NCBI GenBank assembly: GCA_946894095.1
Contig: OX335653.1
Coordinates: 9,429,001 to 9,493,000, forward strand
Reading direction: 5' to 3'
Length of the DNA: 64,000 bases
Origin: Incurvaria masculella
Taxonomy: Eukaryota > Arthropoda > Insecta > Lepidoptera > Incurvariidae
The translations under genes were made by a program, and so were the position numbers. The notes beneath the pieces are model-generated. The model saw only the letters and a list, made by a program, of their open reading frames with translations. It was not told where the DNA came from and made no database searches. Below, piece by piece: positions 12,178 through 22,446 of the stretch. How positions within the stretch are numbered: position 1 is the first letter of the stretch; each line of letters opens with the position of its first letter.

Positions 12178-12719
12178 GGTGGCCCAACCCGGCGGCCTCA
12201 ACTCATTTGCGGGCACGGTACAAAACCGTGCTGTTGCGCTCTGGCACCTTCTCTGTTTCTAAGAATAAGACAGGCTCCGTTATGAGGAAGATGCAACCTA
12301 TCCATAAAAAAGACAATGTGCATAGTGTATGATTTGGTAAGATTTACGAAAATTTTAATTTCAAAACGACTTATAGCTAAAAGTAAACCACGACCGCTGT
12401 AGTCAAAAATCTAACAAAAACCAAATCGATTATAAATCTTGATTAAATAAGCTATGTCTGATGACTAATCTTTTTAAGATGTTCTTACTTTATCATTGCG
12501 TAATCCAACTCCAAAGTTATTGTATAAAACGCGCGAAAAATCCGAACTTTCGGACGTTATAACTTGGAAACCAAACACAATTTTACAATGCCAATGGTCA
12601 TCAGACATCTAGTTCAATCAAATAAAGCTATATTGAGCAACATTTTGGATCTCTGACAAGAAATATAGGCGTGATCTTCTTTCCCCTTTTGTATGGGGAA
12701 ATGAGCGGGTCGGGCCACC
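12178..12719 (+). mobile_element. TTAA MITE family A, copy 2
   Basis: 542-bp copy in the RT region of the LINE, flanked by TTAA at 12174-12177 and 12720-12723. Apart from scattered substitutions its sequence matches copy 1 read on the other strand. No coding capacity. Confidence 0.9.
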
Positions 12720-14352
12720 TTAATTAACTGTTTTTAAAAAAAAATCCAATGCACGAAGTCAATGCCACAGGTCGATAAGAATTTGCATCGTCTTTACTTT
12801 TGTTTGGTTTAAGTATTGGGATGAGACAATCTATTTTCCATTCCCATGGAATTATGGAAGTACACCACAGCTTATTAAGCGTGTTTAAAAATATTACCAG
12901 ACTGTTGTGGTTTAAGTGACGTAGCATTTTATATGGAATCAAATCTAATCCACATATCTCGTCTAGAATTTAAGGCAGATTTCAGTTCTTGTAAAGTAAA
13001 ATATTTTATAAGGTACTCATTTTCATTATTGTTAGGAACAGAACTATTGATTGAATGTAGTTGATTTTCAACATAATCGGGTGTATACTTTTGCAAAAAA
13101 TCATTAATCCAGTCATGATTTGTATTGTGACTATTACTTTGGTAGGTATTATTAAATTTTTTAATAGTGTTCCAAATTTTAGAAACGGGTGTATATCTGT
13201 TAAATGATTCACATAACCTTTGCCAACTTTCGCTTCTTTCTCTTTTTAAAATGAGTTTTTTAAGTGATTGCAATCGTTTAAATTCTTTGTAATTTTCGTC
13301 ATAACAATTTAGTTTAAATTTTGCATATGCTTTCCTGGAATTTTCTACAGCTGTGCTGCATTTTTCATTCCACCAGGGAACAGAAAGTTTGGGTTTTCAA
13401 TGCCGAAAAGTGAAGTTAGGTGTGGATGAATGCTTCCGTTTGGGTATAGACTTTTCAATAGCTGCATTTAAAATATTACAAAAAGAATCATAAGATTCTA
13501 TTGGATTAAGATTATCAAAGTTAAAATGTTCGAGCTCTCTCGAAACTAAATCTGAGTATATTTTCCAATTTACGAGTCTAAAGTTTGGATGCTTTGGAAA
13601 ATTGTTTGCAGTTTCTTGACTGTTGTATGTATTGTTGGCTAATAACATTTTTGTTATTGTTGGCAGGTGATAACTTCCGAGAGGGTCATCATGGACCGTC
13701 CAGTTACAAGACAATGCTAAAGAAGAAGATACCATTGTGAGATCGAGTGCATTTGGTCGCCATCTACTGGAACCAACCGTTGTCACTTCACCGTTATTCA
13801 AAAGAACAAGATTGTTGTCATCAATTATTTCCAAAATGTCCCTTCCACGTGAATCAGTGTTATTGCATCCCCAAAAAGTGTGATGAGCATTAAAATCGCC
13901 CGCAATAATCATTGACTCAGAGATATTTTTTACTAATCTATCGAACTTACTTTTTGTGAAAGGAGTACAATTCGGGGGACTGTATAAGCTAACTATAGTT
14001 ACAAATTTGTTGTTGTAAGATAATTTTATAGCTATATTTTGTATCGAGTTGTCACTTGTGGTGATAATTTTTGTGTAGCTAAGACTATTATGAATTAATA
14101 TTGCTACTCCATTGTGTGAATTTCCAGAATCAGATCTTTCCAACTGATATCCTCTAAATTTACAACGTTGTTGTGGTTTTAACCAAGTTTCAGAAATTAT
14201 AGCAATATGTATATCATTTTCATATAAAAATTTAGTGAGAATATGTCGATGACATAGCAAACTTTGCGCGTTCCATTGTACAACATTCAAAGTAGACATT
14301 ATTTAACAGGTTTATTTTTTTTAATAGAGTCGTGAATAACGCTTTTTATGTT

Positions 14353-15543
14353 TTATGAAGAGATAGGAACCTCGCCAGTTTTGCTCATTGTTATAACGTT
14401 TACAATCATTTCGAGAAGTATGTTCATTGCCTTTTCAGAGTTTAACAAATTATTCAGGATAGAGTCGACTGAATTTTCTTTATTCGTGTGTAATATTTGG
14501 TTATATTTTAGTTGCGTATTATAATTTTTTTCTGTTTGATCTGTGTTAGTGGTAGGTAAGGAAGGGAATGACTTTTCATTAAATAATTCATTGTATTGAA
14601 CTTTTCTGGTTTTATTTTTGTTTTCTTCAATTTTCTTCTTTTTTATAGGGCATAACCCTGATATAGCGACATGATTACCTTGACAATTATAACAGGTAGC
14701 ATTGGCATGCTCCGTAGAGCAATTTCTATAATTGTGCCCTTCGCAACTGCATATTGAGCACCTCTCTCCGTTTTTACAATATTTTGATATGTGCCCAAAG
14801 CGCAAGCATCGGAAGCACTGTTTTAAACGGGGTATGTATTGAGCCACTCTAAATCTCCATAAGTTCATGTCAATATAGTCCGGTAGAGTATTTGATGCAA
14901 ATGTAATGGAAATAGTAGGAGTGGGTTCTAGTTGGAAACCATTTTCATTCTTTACTTTACGCATGAATCTTCTTACTGATATAATTTTTTTTGTGCTTGT
15001 TATGTTGGTAAAAATTTTATGATTGGATAAGTTGGTAGGGACCGAGGTGATGACACCAGTGGTTTCAGTTGCAGATGCAGGTATGGAAGCCTTAAGCTTG
15101 AATTGATCCAAAAAAGTTTTGTTACCGAGAGCTGCGTTGGCTAGCTCTGGTTTTTCAAATATTGCGCCTATTTTGTATCGATTTATCCTCTTGAACTGTT
15201 TGATACCCTTGATGTATATTTTGAAAGAGTTTGATAAGTTCATAATATCTCTGTCTCCAATCGGCTTGTTAGGTTCTGTGCTTTCTATGAATACGATAAA
15301 ATCCAGTGCTCCCGAATCCTCAGGGTATGCACGGGTGTAGTCTTTAATGAAGAATGGTTGGTACTTATCGAGTGAATTCAATTTTGATGTAGTAGCTGTG
15401 GTATTGATGTTGAGCTCAGTAGTTCCCGCCTGTTCCAGAATATCACCTTTTCCCGCCAAATTTTCACAGTCCGATAAATCGGACGAAAGTGACTCCTCTG
15501 GAGACATCTTGTCTTCCTTTTTACGTTTCCTCTTCCCCTTCAT
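14353..15543 (-). CDS. LINE ORF1, gag-like RNA-binding protein
   Basis: Open frame of 396 residues from the ATG at 15543 (MKGKRKRKKEDKMSPEES). The frame is open further upstream, but that part crosses the 5' UTR and the target-site duplication, so it is not taken as coding. A Lys-rich start is followed by a central region and two canonical zinc knuckles, CFRCLRFGHISKYC and CSICSCEGHNYRNC (C-x2-C-x4-H-x4-C), then a third, less regular one. In I-group elements this protein coats the LINE RNA. It has stayed intact although ORF2 has decayed, which may be chance or may mean the copy is fairly young. Confidence 0.8.
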   Translation of the reverse strand: MKGKRKRKKEDKMSPEESLSSDLSDCENLAGKGDILEQAGTTELNINTTATTSKLNSLDKYQPFFIKDYTRAYPEDSGALDFIVFIESTEPNKPIGDRDIMNLSNSFKIYIKGIKQFKRINRYKIGAIFEKPELANAALGNKTFLDQFKLKASIPASATETTGVITSVPTNLSNHKIFTNITSTKKIISVRRFMRKVKNENGFQLEPTPTISITFASNTLPDYIDMNLWRFRVAQYIPRLKQCFRCLRFGHISKYCKNGERCSICSCEGHNYRNCSTEHANATCYNCQGNHVAISGLCPIKKKKIEENKNKTRKVQYNELFNEKSFPSLPTTNTDQTEKNYNTQLKYNQILHTNKENSVDSILNNLLNSEKAMNILLEMIVNVITMSKTGEVPISS

Positions 15544-15689
15544 CTTCTCGACCGGTTTTCCGCGAAGAAAGACCACAAACAAACGAATTGGCAAATAAAA
15601 ACTCGATAGCAAAAAATATCGACTTGTTCGGATTCCCGCCAAAACCGAACCTCCTCGACACAGACTATTAGGGATATTGCCACCACAGA

Positions 15690-15830
15690 ATATAAGAAAG
15701 GATGGTGGAAGTGTTCGGGCAACGTGCTCTGAGCCATTCGGTTCAAGAAACAGCTCTTCGGCTAACACAATTACAGTTCCGTGTAGTACCTACCTCGGCC
15801 GTTTTCGCTGACCATAGGGCGATTGCAGAA
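15690..15830 (+). repeat. Dispersed repeat family C, copy 1
   Basis: Sequence around GGGCAACGTGCTCTGAG...CGTTTTCGCTGACCA recurs at about 20,560-20,790 (+) and, inverted, at about 22,100-22,275. No coding potential or clear termini, and the class of element is unknown. Upstream of it (15,672-15,690) is the far flank of the LINE insertion. Confidence 0.5.
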
Positions 15831-16179
15831 ACTTCAAAACTTGACTGTAGTTCCAAGTCTAATTCAGTTTAAGATTTACTTTCGAAAATGTTGAGCGTGC
15901 ATAACTTGAGAACAGAAGGACGGACAGCGAAGGCTTAGCAATAGTGTTCCGTTGGCACCTTTTGGGTACAGAACTATAAAACAATCAACATTTAAAATTG
16001 TCAGTCAACCGGTATTTCGCATTAGCGAAGTACTCATGCTAGGAGCTTCAATTCAATTGCAACGCATAGCAAGTTGTACTCCCACCAAGACCGCAGTTTT
16101 AGTTGTAGTTAAGCCATATGGAACCCTTATTTTATAAAGGATATAGACCTTGTGGAGGGCGTTCAAAGACAGGACGAAT

Positions 16180-16875
16180 AAATAATTGCAACACTTAAGT
16201 AGCAAAGTTTTAACCATCGACTTAAAGTTCTCGGACTGAGCACCCTAGAGGAACGCCGCCAGCGAGGAGACCTCGTAGAAACATAGAATATTCTCAACGA
16301 TTACTATAACTTACACCACCTTATAAACATATACCTTAGAGGGCACAGCTTAAAACTAAACCACTCTGAATCAAATTCTAACCCCAGAAAACAATTCTTG
16401 ATCAACAGAGTTGCAGACTCTTGGAACAAGTTGCCGGAGGAGGTCATTAGTACTGAAACTGTAAAAGAATTTAAAAACCGACTAGACAAACATTTAAAGG
16501 CAATAAAAAAACAAATAATCAATAAAACATTATATTTGAGAAAAAACAGTAACACAAACAATTACAATTACAAATAAGTCTATCACATACACCTATAGTT
16601 CCCAATTTTTTGCATGTATAATTACTTATTGAGAGCATATTTTGATGAAGTTGTGATGTGATAAGATAAGATAGTGAATATATATATATAAATATATATT
16701 TATATATATACAAGTCATTAAAAGAAAAGAAAGACATATTTACATGCAGGTTGTGTTTGCCTGTTATTGGGTCTGCACACTGTTATATTTAATATGTGAT
16801 GTATAAACGTAAATGTAAATGTGTCAACCTGTTGGCAAACCTTTATAACTAAATAAACTAAATAAATAAATATTA
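16180..16875 (+). mobile_element. CR1-like LINE, 3' fragment
   Basis: A decayed + strand frame encodes the C-terminal end of a LINE polyprotein: LGLSTLEERRQRGDLVE, then RGHSLKL, then SWNKLPEEVISTETVKEFKN, a common tail of CR1/L2-type ORF2. It contains at least one stop. The 3' end is marked by a repeated AACTAAATAAA tail near 16,845-16,875. A short AT dinucleotide tract lies at about 16,675-16,712. Confidence 0.7.
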
Positions 16876-18940
16876 AAGATAGAACATAAATCAACAAGTA
16901 TCTAATATAATTTTCATGGTTTTCTTCCTAAATGGTAATAATGAGTTAGAAAATTAATCTACTTCAAATAAATGTTTGTTATAGTTGCTCAAACTACGTC
17001 TAACAAAAGTGTTTTGAGCAAAATTTATGTGGCATGCGGGTATATAAAACAGGTCCTTATTGCGTGTAGTACGATGAGGTACTTTAAAAGTAATTCTCTC
17101 TAATAAAGATGGAGAGTCCACGTGGCAATTAACGATCTTCCACAGAAAAGCTGCATCATAGTAATGACGTCGGCTTTGCAAAGATGGTATAGAGTATCGC
17201 AATGCAAAGGTATTGTAATTTAAAAAATCGTGTCCAGTCCTAAAGTCGAGAGATTTGAGGAATTTGTGGTGTATTTTTTCTATTCGATCAATGTAGAGAT
17301 CGTATTATGGGTTCCATACTTGCAAACTCTTAGTGGCTCCTAAAAAAGCTGTTATTAAGTCTCTTATAAGTTGACGCGTGTCATATACGCGTCATAAAAC
17401 ACAATAAGGCACATAAAAAGTTGATTTTACTGTATTGTACTGATGAAACCGCATTTTACTGTCGAGTATGACGCCGAGAACTCTTATTTGCGTAACTCGT
17501 GTGAAAATTGTGTTGTTTAGTCTGTAGTCATATAGTATTGGGTTACGTTTTCTTGAGTTTGTAATGATATATCATTTATCTGTGCTTAGAAAAAGTTGGT
17601 TGTCAGTGCAATACATTTGTAGGTTTTCTAGGTCGTGTTGCATCTGGTTGCAGTCGTCACTGGAAGATATTATTTTGAAAAAATTTGCATCATCAGCGTA
17701 CAAAAGAAAAAAAGTTTTTTTAATGAAACTATCCAAATCGTTTATGTATAACGTAAAAAGTAGGGTCCCAAATGGGATCCTTGAGGAACTCTTGAGCTAA
17801 TGAGTGTGAAACTAGAAATTAAACCTTTTATTGAGACCGCCTGAGTTCTGTTTGCAAGATATGATATAATCCATCTGTACAAGTCTCCGTGTATACCAGT
17901 TTTTAAAAGTTTATTTAACAAAATATTATGGTTAATCTTGTCAAACGATTTCGAAAAATCGGTGTATACTACACCGATTTGATGTTTTTCATCCACAGAG
18001 TTTAATATATAATCTGTTAATGTAACTAGATTTGTTTCCACGCTACGACCACAAAAGAACCCATTTTGGTTAGGAAGTATATGCCTATATACTGCGAAGG
18101 AAATTTGTTCGGTAACGAGCTTTTCCGATTTTTTTCTGAAAATGCATAGTTCGGCATAGGCATGCCGAACTATGCATAGGTCGGTAATTAATAACGTCAT
18201 CATTTTTACCTGCTTTAGGTATTGGAATTATGAAGGCTTCTTTCTATTTAGTCGGGAAGCAGCCAGAAGTAATTGATTTTTTAAATAAGATTGTTAATGG
18301 ATAAGTAAGATCAATAGCATACTTAGATATAAGCAACAGATGAATACCATCTGGCCCAGGGGCCTTATTAACATCAATATTTTTTAAATGTTTCACAACG
18401 TTATCTTGTGAAATGTGAACGGTTTCAAGTGCAATAGGGGCTTCCGTTGATATTTCGCGATCAATTGTGCCGTGGACATTGGAGCTAGGTGCAAAGACAG
18501 AATTAAAATGAGCGTTGTACATATTACATATCTCCGAACCGCCAGAAGATGTTTTACCATTAAAACTCATTTTTTCTGGCAAGTCATTGTGCGAGTAAAT
18601 AGAGTTTATAAAGGCCTAGAGGTATTTAGGGTTCTTTTTTATGTTGTTTTCTATTTTTTCGATATAATTACGGTAACACTCTCTAAAGGTTTTCTCTTTT
18701 TCTCAAACAACAAAATGCCTGGTAGTCTGACTGTCTATCATAAAGTTTCCACTTTATATGATACTTTATTTTTTCCTTCATAAGCTTGATAAGTGACTTC
18801 GTGTACCAGGGGGCTTAGCAGGTACGTCGCTTATTCCAAGGAATGTGACATGTATATATGTATAATCGACCGTGAAGCAAGAACACATTAATTGAAGAAA
18901 GGGCCCAGTAAAAAGAACTACTTTACGAATATATTGCAAG

Positions 18941-19006
18941 GCTGGACCCGAACCAGCAAAACATACCATTCGCGGGTATTGCGTCTACCAATTTCGCCAC
19001 CGGCTG
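18941..19006 (-). pseudogene. tRNA-like relic with three intact arms
   Basis: Read on the minus strand, D stem GCG/CGC, anticodon stem ATACC/GGTAT with a 7-nt loop, and T arm GCTGG-TTCGGGT-CCAGC all form, and the box A-like TGGCGAAATTGG and box B-like GGTTCGGGTCC promoter elements are present. The acceptor stem does not pair, and loop position 33 is G rather than T. It is more likely the head of a SINE or a tRNA pseudogene than a working tRNA. The box A region resembles tRNA-Leu. Confidence 0.5.
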
Positions 19007-19475
19007 TATACCCATAATTTGGAATTTTTCTACAGTCCCTCCTCCCGTAATGAACGCCTCCTACTAACACAGTGTTTAAGATTATACCTACATACATTTA
19101 TTTAACGCTTCATCTGCGTTGCGGACTTTGACTGCAAAGATTGAACAATCAAACACATTGCCGCCATCACCAAAATCGTATTTGGCATCAGACGCTAGAG
19201 CCAGTCCTAGGTTGACTTAAGTAAACGAAAAAAAATATTAGGTAAAAAAGGTTATTAAGAATAGAATAAAATATGTTAGTAGCTTCTTCCATGGAGAAAT
19301 TATTTATATCATGATCCCAATTAATTTTTGACAATTCAAGTGAAATTTTATTGAAATTACTTGAATAAAATGATTTTATTTGTTTAGGAGCTGGTTTTAG
19401 AAAGGCAAAATAGTCGAATTTTATATTAATTTCTAACGATTTATGATGGGGATCACTCTGAACGAGAGGCCTTAA

Positions 19476-19843
19476 GGTCGGCCCGTAAGCATCAGAAAAT
19501 TTCGCCTCCCATTCAAACGTAGTTTAGTAATCATTTTAAAACCACTGTTCCAACTTACTTTATATTTAGTATCTAATATTAGGCTACAAATATCTGTGTC
19601 TGCATGTCTTTGTTTTTTCAGTAAATATATTCTGGGTCAAACCACAGAGAAAACAAAATTCGTATGAAGATTTTCTTTTTGCTTTCATTTCATTCGGTTT
19701 GGATTTTTCAAAAAAACAAAAGCGTGCAGACACAGATATTTGTTACCTGATATTAGATATTGAATATAAATTTAATTAGAATAGCGGTTTCCAAATGATT
19801 AGTAAACTACGTTTGTATGGAGAGCATAGCTTACGGGCCGTTC
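19476..19843 (+). mobile_element. TTAA MITE family B, copy 1
   Basis: 368-bp element with ends GGTCGGCCCGTAAGC and GCTTACGGGCCGTTC, flanked by TTAA at 19,472-19,475 and 19,844-19,847. It cuts the endonuclease domain of the Jockey LINE. Two related copies lie in golgin-45 intron 4. Confidence 0.88.
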
Positions 19844-20559
19844 TTAAGAATTCAATTACACGGCAGTATTTGCTACTAAAAACTAAATCTAATATCCTAT
19901 TGTTAAAATTAAAAGCAGAGTTGTACTGCAGCAAGCGAGAAAATAAAAGAAATTCCCTAACTAAGTTTACAGTTTTATCGGCGTTGGAGTGTAAACAGAA
20001 AAAAATCGAGTTGCCTAAAGTCATCCACTCGCCATTCGTTACGTTGAAATCTCCTAGTAGTATGAAGGTATCTAGCAGATTCCTGGCGATGAGCTCTAAT
20101 GCTCTGTCGAAAAAGTTATACTTATAATAATAAACAACCAGTAATAAATATTCAAAGTCAATATAAATATATAATGTGAATGAATAATAATATGAATAAT
20201 ACCAATTTAAACATAAAAACATATACAAATGCACTTCGGGAAAAATTAAATTCACGCATTACCTTCAAGCTGCTAGTGATATAAACAAATATAAATAACA
20301 TAATAATATCATTAGTTAGCGCTTTTGTCCATCCGGTGAGGGTTTTAAGGTTAAGGGTTTTATAATTATATATTTTTAGCACCTATAAAATTAGTTTTAA
20401 TTCATCTACTATCTTTAAAATATATTCAATACAATATAGGAGTAATTTGTTTTATTTGCCTAACGTAACTCGGTATCGGGATAAATACACCAACGTTGCA
20501 TTATGTTATGTTAAAGTGACGTTCATCTCTGCACGTTTTTGTTTTGGCGTTGTTTGGTT

Positions 20560-20790
20560 TGTGGAACGTTGCTCTGAGCGGTTCTGCCCGATTCCGTTTT
20601 GTAACGGACAGCACCGGGTGGGTTGGAATCATCTTTGCCCGAACGAACCTAGTCGCTGTGTTTGGGCAACGTGTTCTGAGGCATTCGGTGCAGGAAGGAG
20701 TAAGAAATAGTGCTTTGCCCAACAGAATGACAGTTCCGTATACCTACGTCCGCCGTTTTCGCTGACCAAACAGCTGTTCGGAATCGCTCA
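20560..20790 (+). repeat. Dispersed repeat family C, copy 2
   Basis: Longest copy of the family seen also at 15,690 and 22,100; it joins directly onto a family D copy at about 20,790. Confidence 0.5.
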
Positions 20791-21143
20791 GAGTGGTCAG
20801 TCAGAGTTCTCACCTAAATTGGCGTTTACGGCAAACCGATCGACTGGCGTTTTCTCCAAACTCCATACAAGTTTTTACTAGATATTCTGTGGTTTTACTT
20901 CTTCAAGCTGTCAAAGTCAAACGCGGACTTCCGATTTGTATGAAAACGCGGAGTGGACGTAAACGGCAACGTCGACGTATTTACGGCAACGTTGAGTAAG
21001 CTGTCAAATCAAGCTCGGACTCGCAAATGTTAGTTCGCTTAACGCCCGCTGCGCGCGCTCTTCAATTTCTCCATACATTTGAAAACGCCAGGCGATCGGT
21101 TTGCCGTAACGCCAATTTAGGTGACAACTTAGACTACCGGCTC
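20790..21143 (+). mobile_element. Fold-back MITE family D, copy 1
   Basis: About 350 bp, nearly identical to 51,045-51,400. The ends are inverted copies over roughly 48 bp (CACCTAAATTGGCGTTTACG against its complement near 21,100-21,130). Short open frames inside are not protein-like. A shorter, diverged member is at 44,371-44,511. Confidence 0.8.
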
Positions 21144-21224
21144 TTAATCAGTCCTTTTTGCTTTACCTCGCCCAGGTGGAAAACGCAACCAGAGAAAGAT
21201 CACCGCCACTACCTACGAATATAT

Positions 21225-21360
21225 CCCTAATGAACTTCTCAAACACCCAAAGGTCGGATGGAAGAAATCTCTTTGAGGGATAAGCCCCCATTTGCGCCCA
21301 ACTTATGTTGTTATTGCACTATACTTTCTTTTGTAAATTGTTTTTTTTTTGTGGCGTAAT
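21225..21360 (-). repeat. LINE-tail-like repeat, second copy
   Basis: Inverted relative of the block at about 4,105-4,240, sharing CGCCACAAAA, GCAATAACAACATAA and GGCTTATCCCTC. Next to it, 21,363-21,403 contains the short inverted pair AGGTCATCAAC / GTTGATGACCT. Confidence 0.45.
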
Positions 21361-21519
21361 AAGTAGGTCATCAACCCAATTTAGGCGAGTTGATGACCTA
21401 CGTTTAAGGTCACTTGGAGTCAAATTTTGTATTTATTTGAAATTATTTGAGTTCTTAATGAATTTAGATTGAAATCTTGGTTTCGCGCATTTCCCTTATG
21501 AGATTAGAAGGATTTTAGT

Positions 21520-21790
21520 TTTTGTAATGTCAATAGTGCGGTGGGAAACGGAAAAATGAACTCGCTCACGGTTTGTAGAAGCCGCGGCGATGGAGGCTGA
21601 TGGTTCGGTCGCTGGGCTTAGGCCTCCGTGTCTCCTCTCCGTTCCACCGTCTTGTAAAATGGGGGTGCTGCGGCGCGTGTCGATCGGTCCGGCGCTAAAT
21701 CGCGCCACACCGGCGTGCACTCGACCACAAACTTGCGCGACACGGTTGCGGTACGATGGCAGCACAGTACAGCATGGCGTGATAACAGAT
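21520..21790 (-). other. GC-rich block, codon-like on minus strand
   Basis: A GC-rich island in AT-rich DNA. On the minus strand it has open frames ending VWRDLAPDRSTRAAAPPFYK...RRGDTEA (stop near 21,618) and a second, overlapping open frame. I recognise neither protein. It could be an unrecognised exon, a transposon fragment, or a promoter region upstream of glutaredoxin-3, which starts 650 bp away on the other strand. Confidence 0.25.
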
Positions 21791-22099
21791 TTGGAGACTC
21801 GCTGATGTTCTTTTCGATATTTTCCTTTGGGAGAGCACGGCTCGAACCACTTAGGATGCAAGTTGATGGGGATCTCATTTTTCGAAAGGAAGATTGGAAG
21901 AAAAATAGAAAGGAATATATGGAGGTAGGTAGCAAATAATGAAATACCGCGAAATTTAAATCTCATTGATCGCGAGATCAACCAGTCAAAGTGACGTTAA
22001 TTTGGGAGTTAAGAACTAAATTTAACTGGAAAGTTGGGTTGATGACTCACGCTAAAAGTTACAGTTGACAGAACTTGCTCTGGTTCCGTGTTCCACCTC

Positions 22100-22275
22100 G
22101 AAGAGGTGGAGCAAAAAGGTGTGATTCTCAGCGGTTCCGAACCTTTCTATGGTCAGCTAAAGCGGCCGAGGTAGCTACACGGAACGGTCATTCTGTTAGC
22201 CAAAACACTATTTCTTTCTCCTTATTGCACCGAATGGGCCAGAGCAGGTTGCCCGAACACAGCCACTGTTTAGTT
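22100..22275 (-). repeat. Dispersed repeat family C, copy 3
   Basis: Inverted relative of the copies at 15,690 and 20,560, lying in the presumed promoter region of glutaredoxin-3, about 170 bp upstream of its start codon. Confidence 0.45.
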
Positions 22276-22446
22276 CGATTACAAAGTCTGTGACTATGAG
22301 TGGAGTGACGCACAAGCGGCTATCTGTGGTGCGATTAGCGAATGAAAGTTTGCGATTTTTTTGCGTGTAGTCCTCTGTTTTCACTAGAGATTAATAATTG
22401 TGAAGGCAATTATCTATAAATAATCTCTAAAACTCCAGGAGATACA

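Larger units (their letters stand above)
9481..14299 (-). pseudogene. LINE ORF2: endonuclease, RT, RNase H, broken
   Basis: Decayed polyprotein read from 14299 downwards. The endonuclease (14299-13400) has VQWNAQSL, ISETWL and AGDFNAHH, but the terminal SDH motif reads SYH, losing the conserved Asp. A premature TGA at 13399-13397 interrupts the frame, which then resumes in the same frame. A frameshift lies near 12960, another in a homopolymer run near 12740. MITE copy 2 (12178-12719) splits the N-terminal RT. RT motifs NQFGFRRGRSS and VFLDVVGAFNNIDH follow; a frameshift lies near 11870, and the catalytic FADD box has become FND near 11750. RNase H has YTDGS, EALAI and a late ADYLA, and is split by MITE copy 1 at 10278-10818. 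An in-frame TAG at 9906-9904 precedes a C-terminal finger (CPHC...HLFFHC) near 9660. Confidence 0.85.
9372..15658 (-). mobile_element. Complete I-type non-LTR retrotransposon, inactive
   Basis: Full-length LINE on the minus strand, flanked by a perfect 13-bp target duplication (CACAGACTATTAG at 9359-9371 and 15659-15671). Its 3' end is a 14-nt poly(A) (T run at 9372-9385). It has a 5' UTR, ORF1 with zinc knuckles, and ORF2 with AP endonuclease, reverse transcriptase, RNase H and a C-terminal CCHC-like finger. RNase H after RT is typical of the I group and not of Jockey or CR1. Two MITEs are nested inside; without them the element is about 5.2 kb. Several stops and frameshifts make it dead. 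It separates prefoldin 5 from its former upstream DNA. Confidence 0.9.
16954..20128 (-). pseudogene. Jockey-type LINE, broken and 5'-truncated
   Basis: Minus-strand fragments in order: endonuclease piece with LLGDFNVTNGEW (near 20,060), linker (about 19,440-19,245), RT fingers with KAPGPDGIH (near 18,370), RT palm with VYTDFSKSFDKINH and SRVPQGSHLGP, an intact YADD catalytic box near 17,700, and the C-terminal DAAFLWKIV...HVDSPSLLERI (to 16,954). No RNase H is seen, as expected of the Jockey clade. Frames are shifted several times. It is interrupted by MITE-B copy 1 (19,476-19,843) and by a segment of about 400 bp (about 18,830-19,240) that holds a tRNA-like sequence. The 5' end near 20,128 is not a proven terminus. 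Confidence 0.8.

Noticed and set aside
15544..15768. N-terminal extension of the LINE ORF1
   Set aside because: It runs across the LINE 5' UTR and through the target duplication into flanking DNA, so it cannot be part of the original protein.
18941..19006. A functional tRNA gene
   Set aside because: The acceptor stem does not pair and position 33 is not T.
20793..20999. Small open frame also present at 51,050-51,256
   Set aside because: Both copies lie in the same fold-back MITE; identity reflects the repeat and not a gene.
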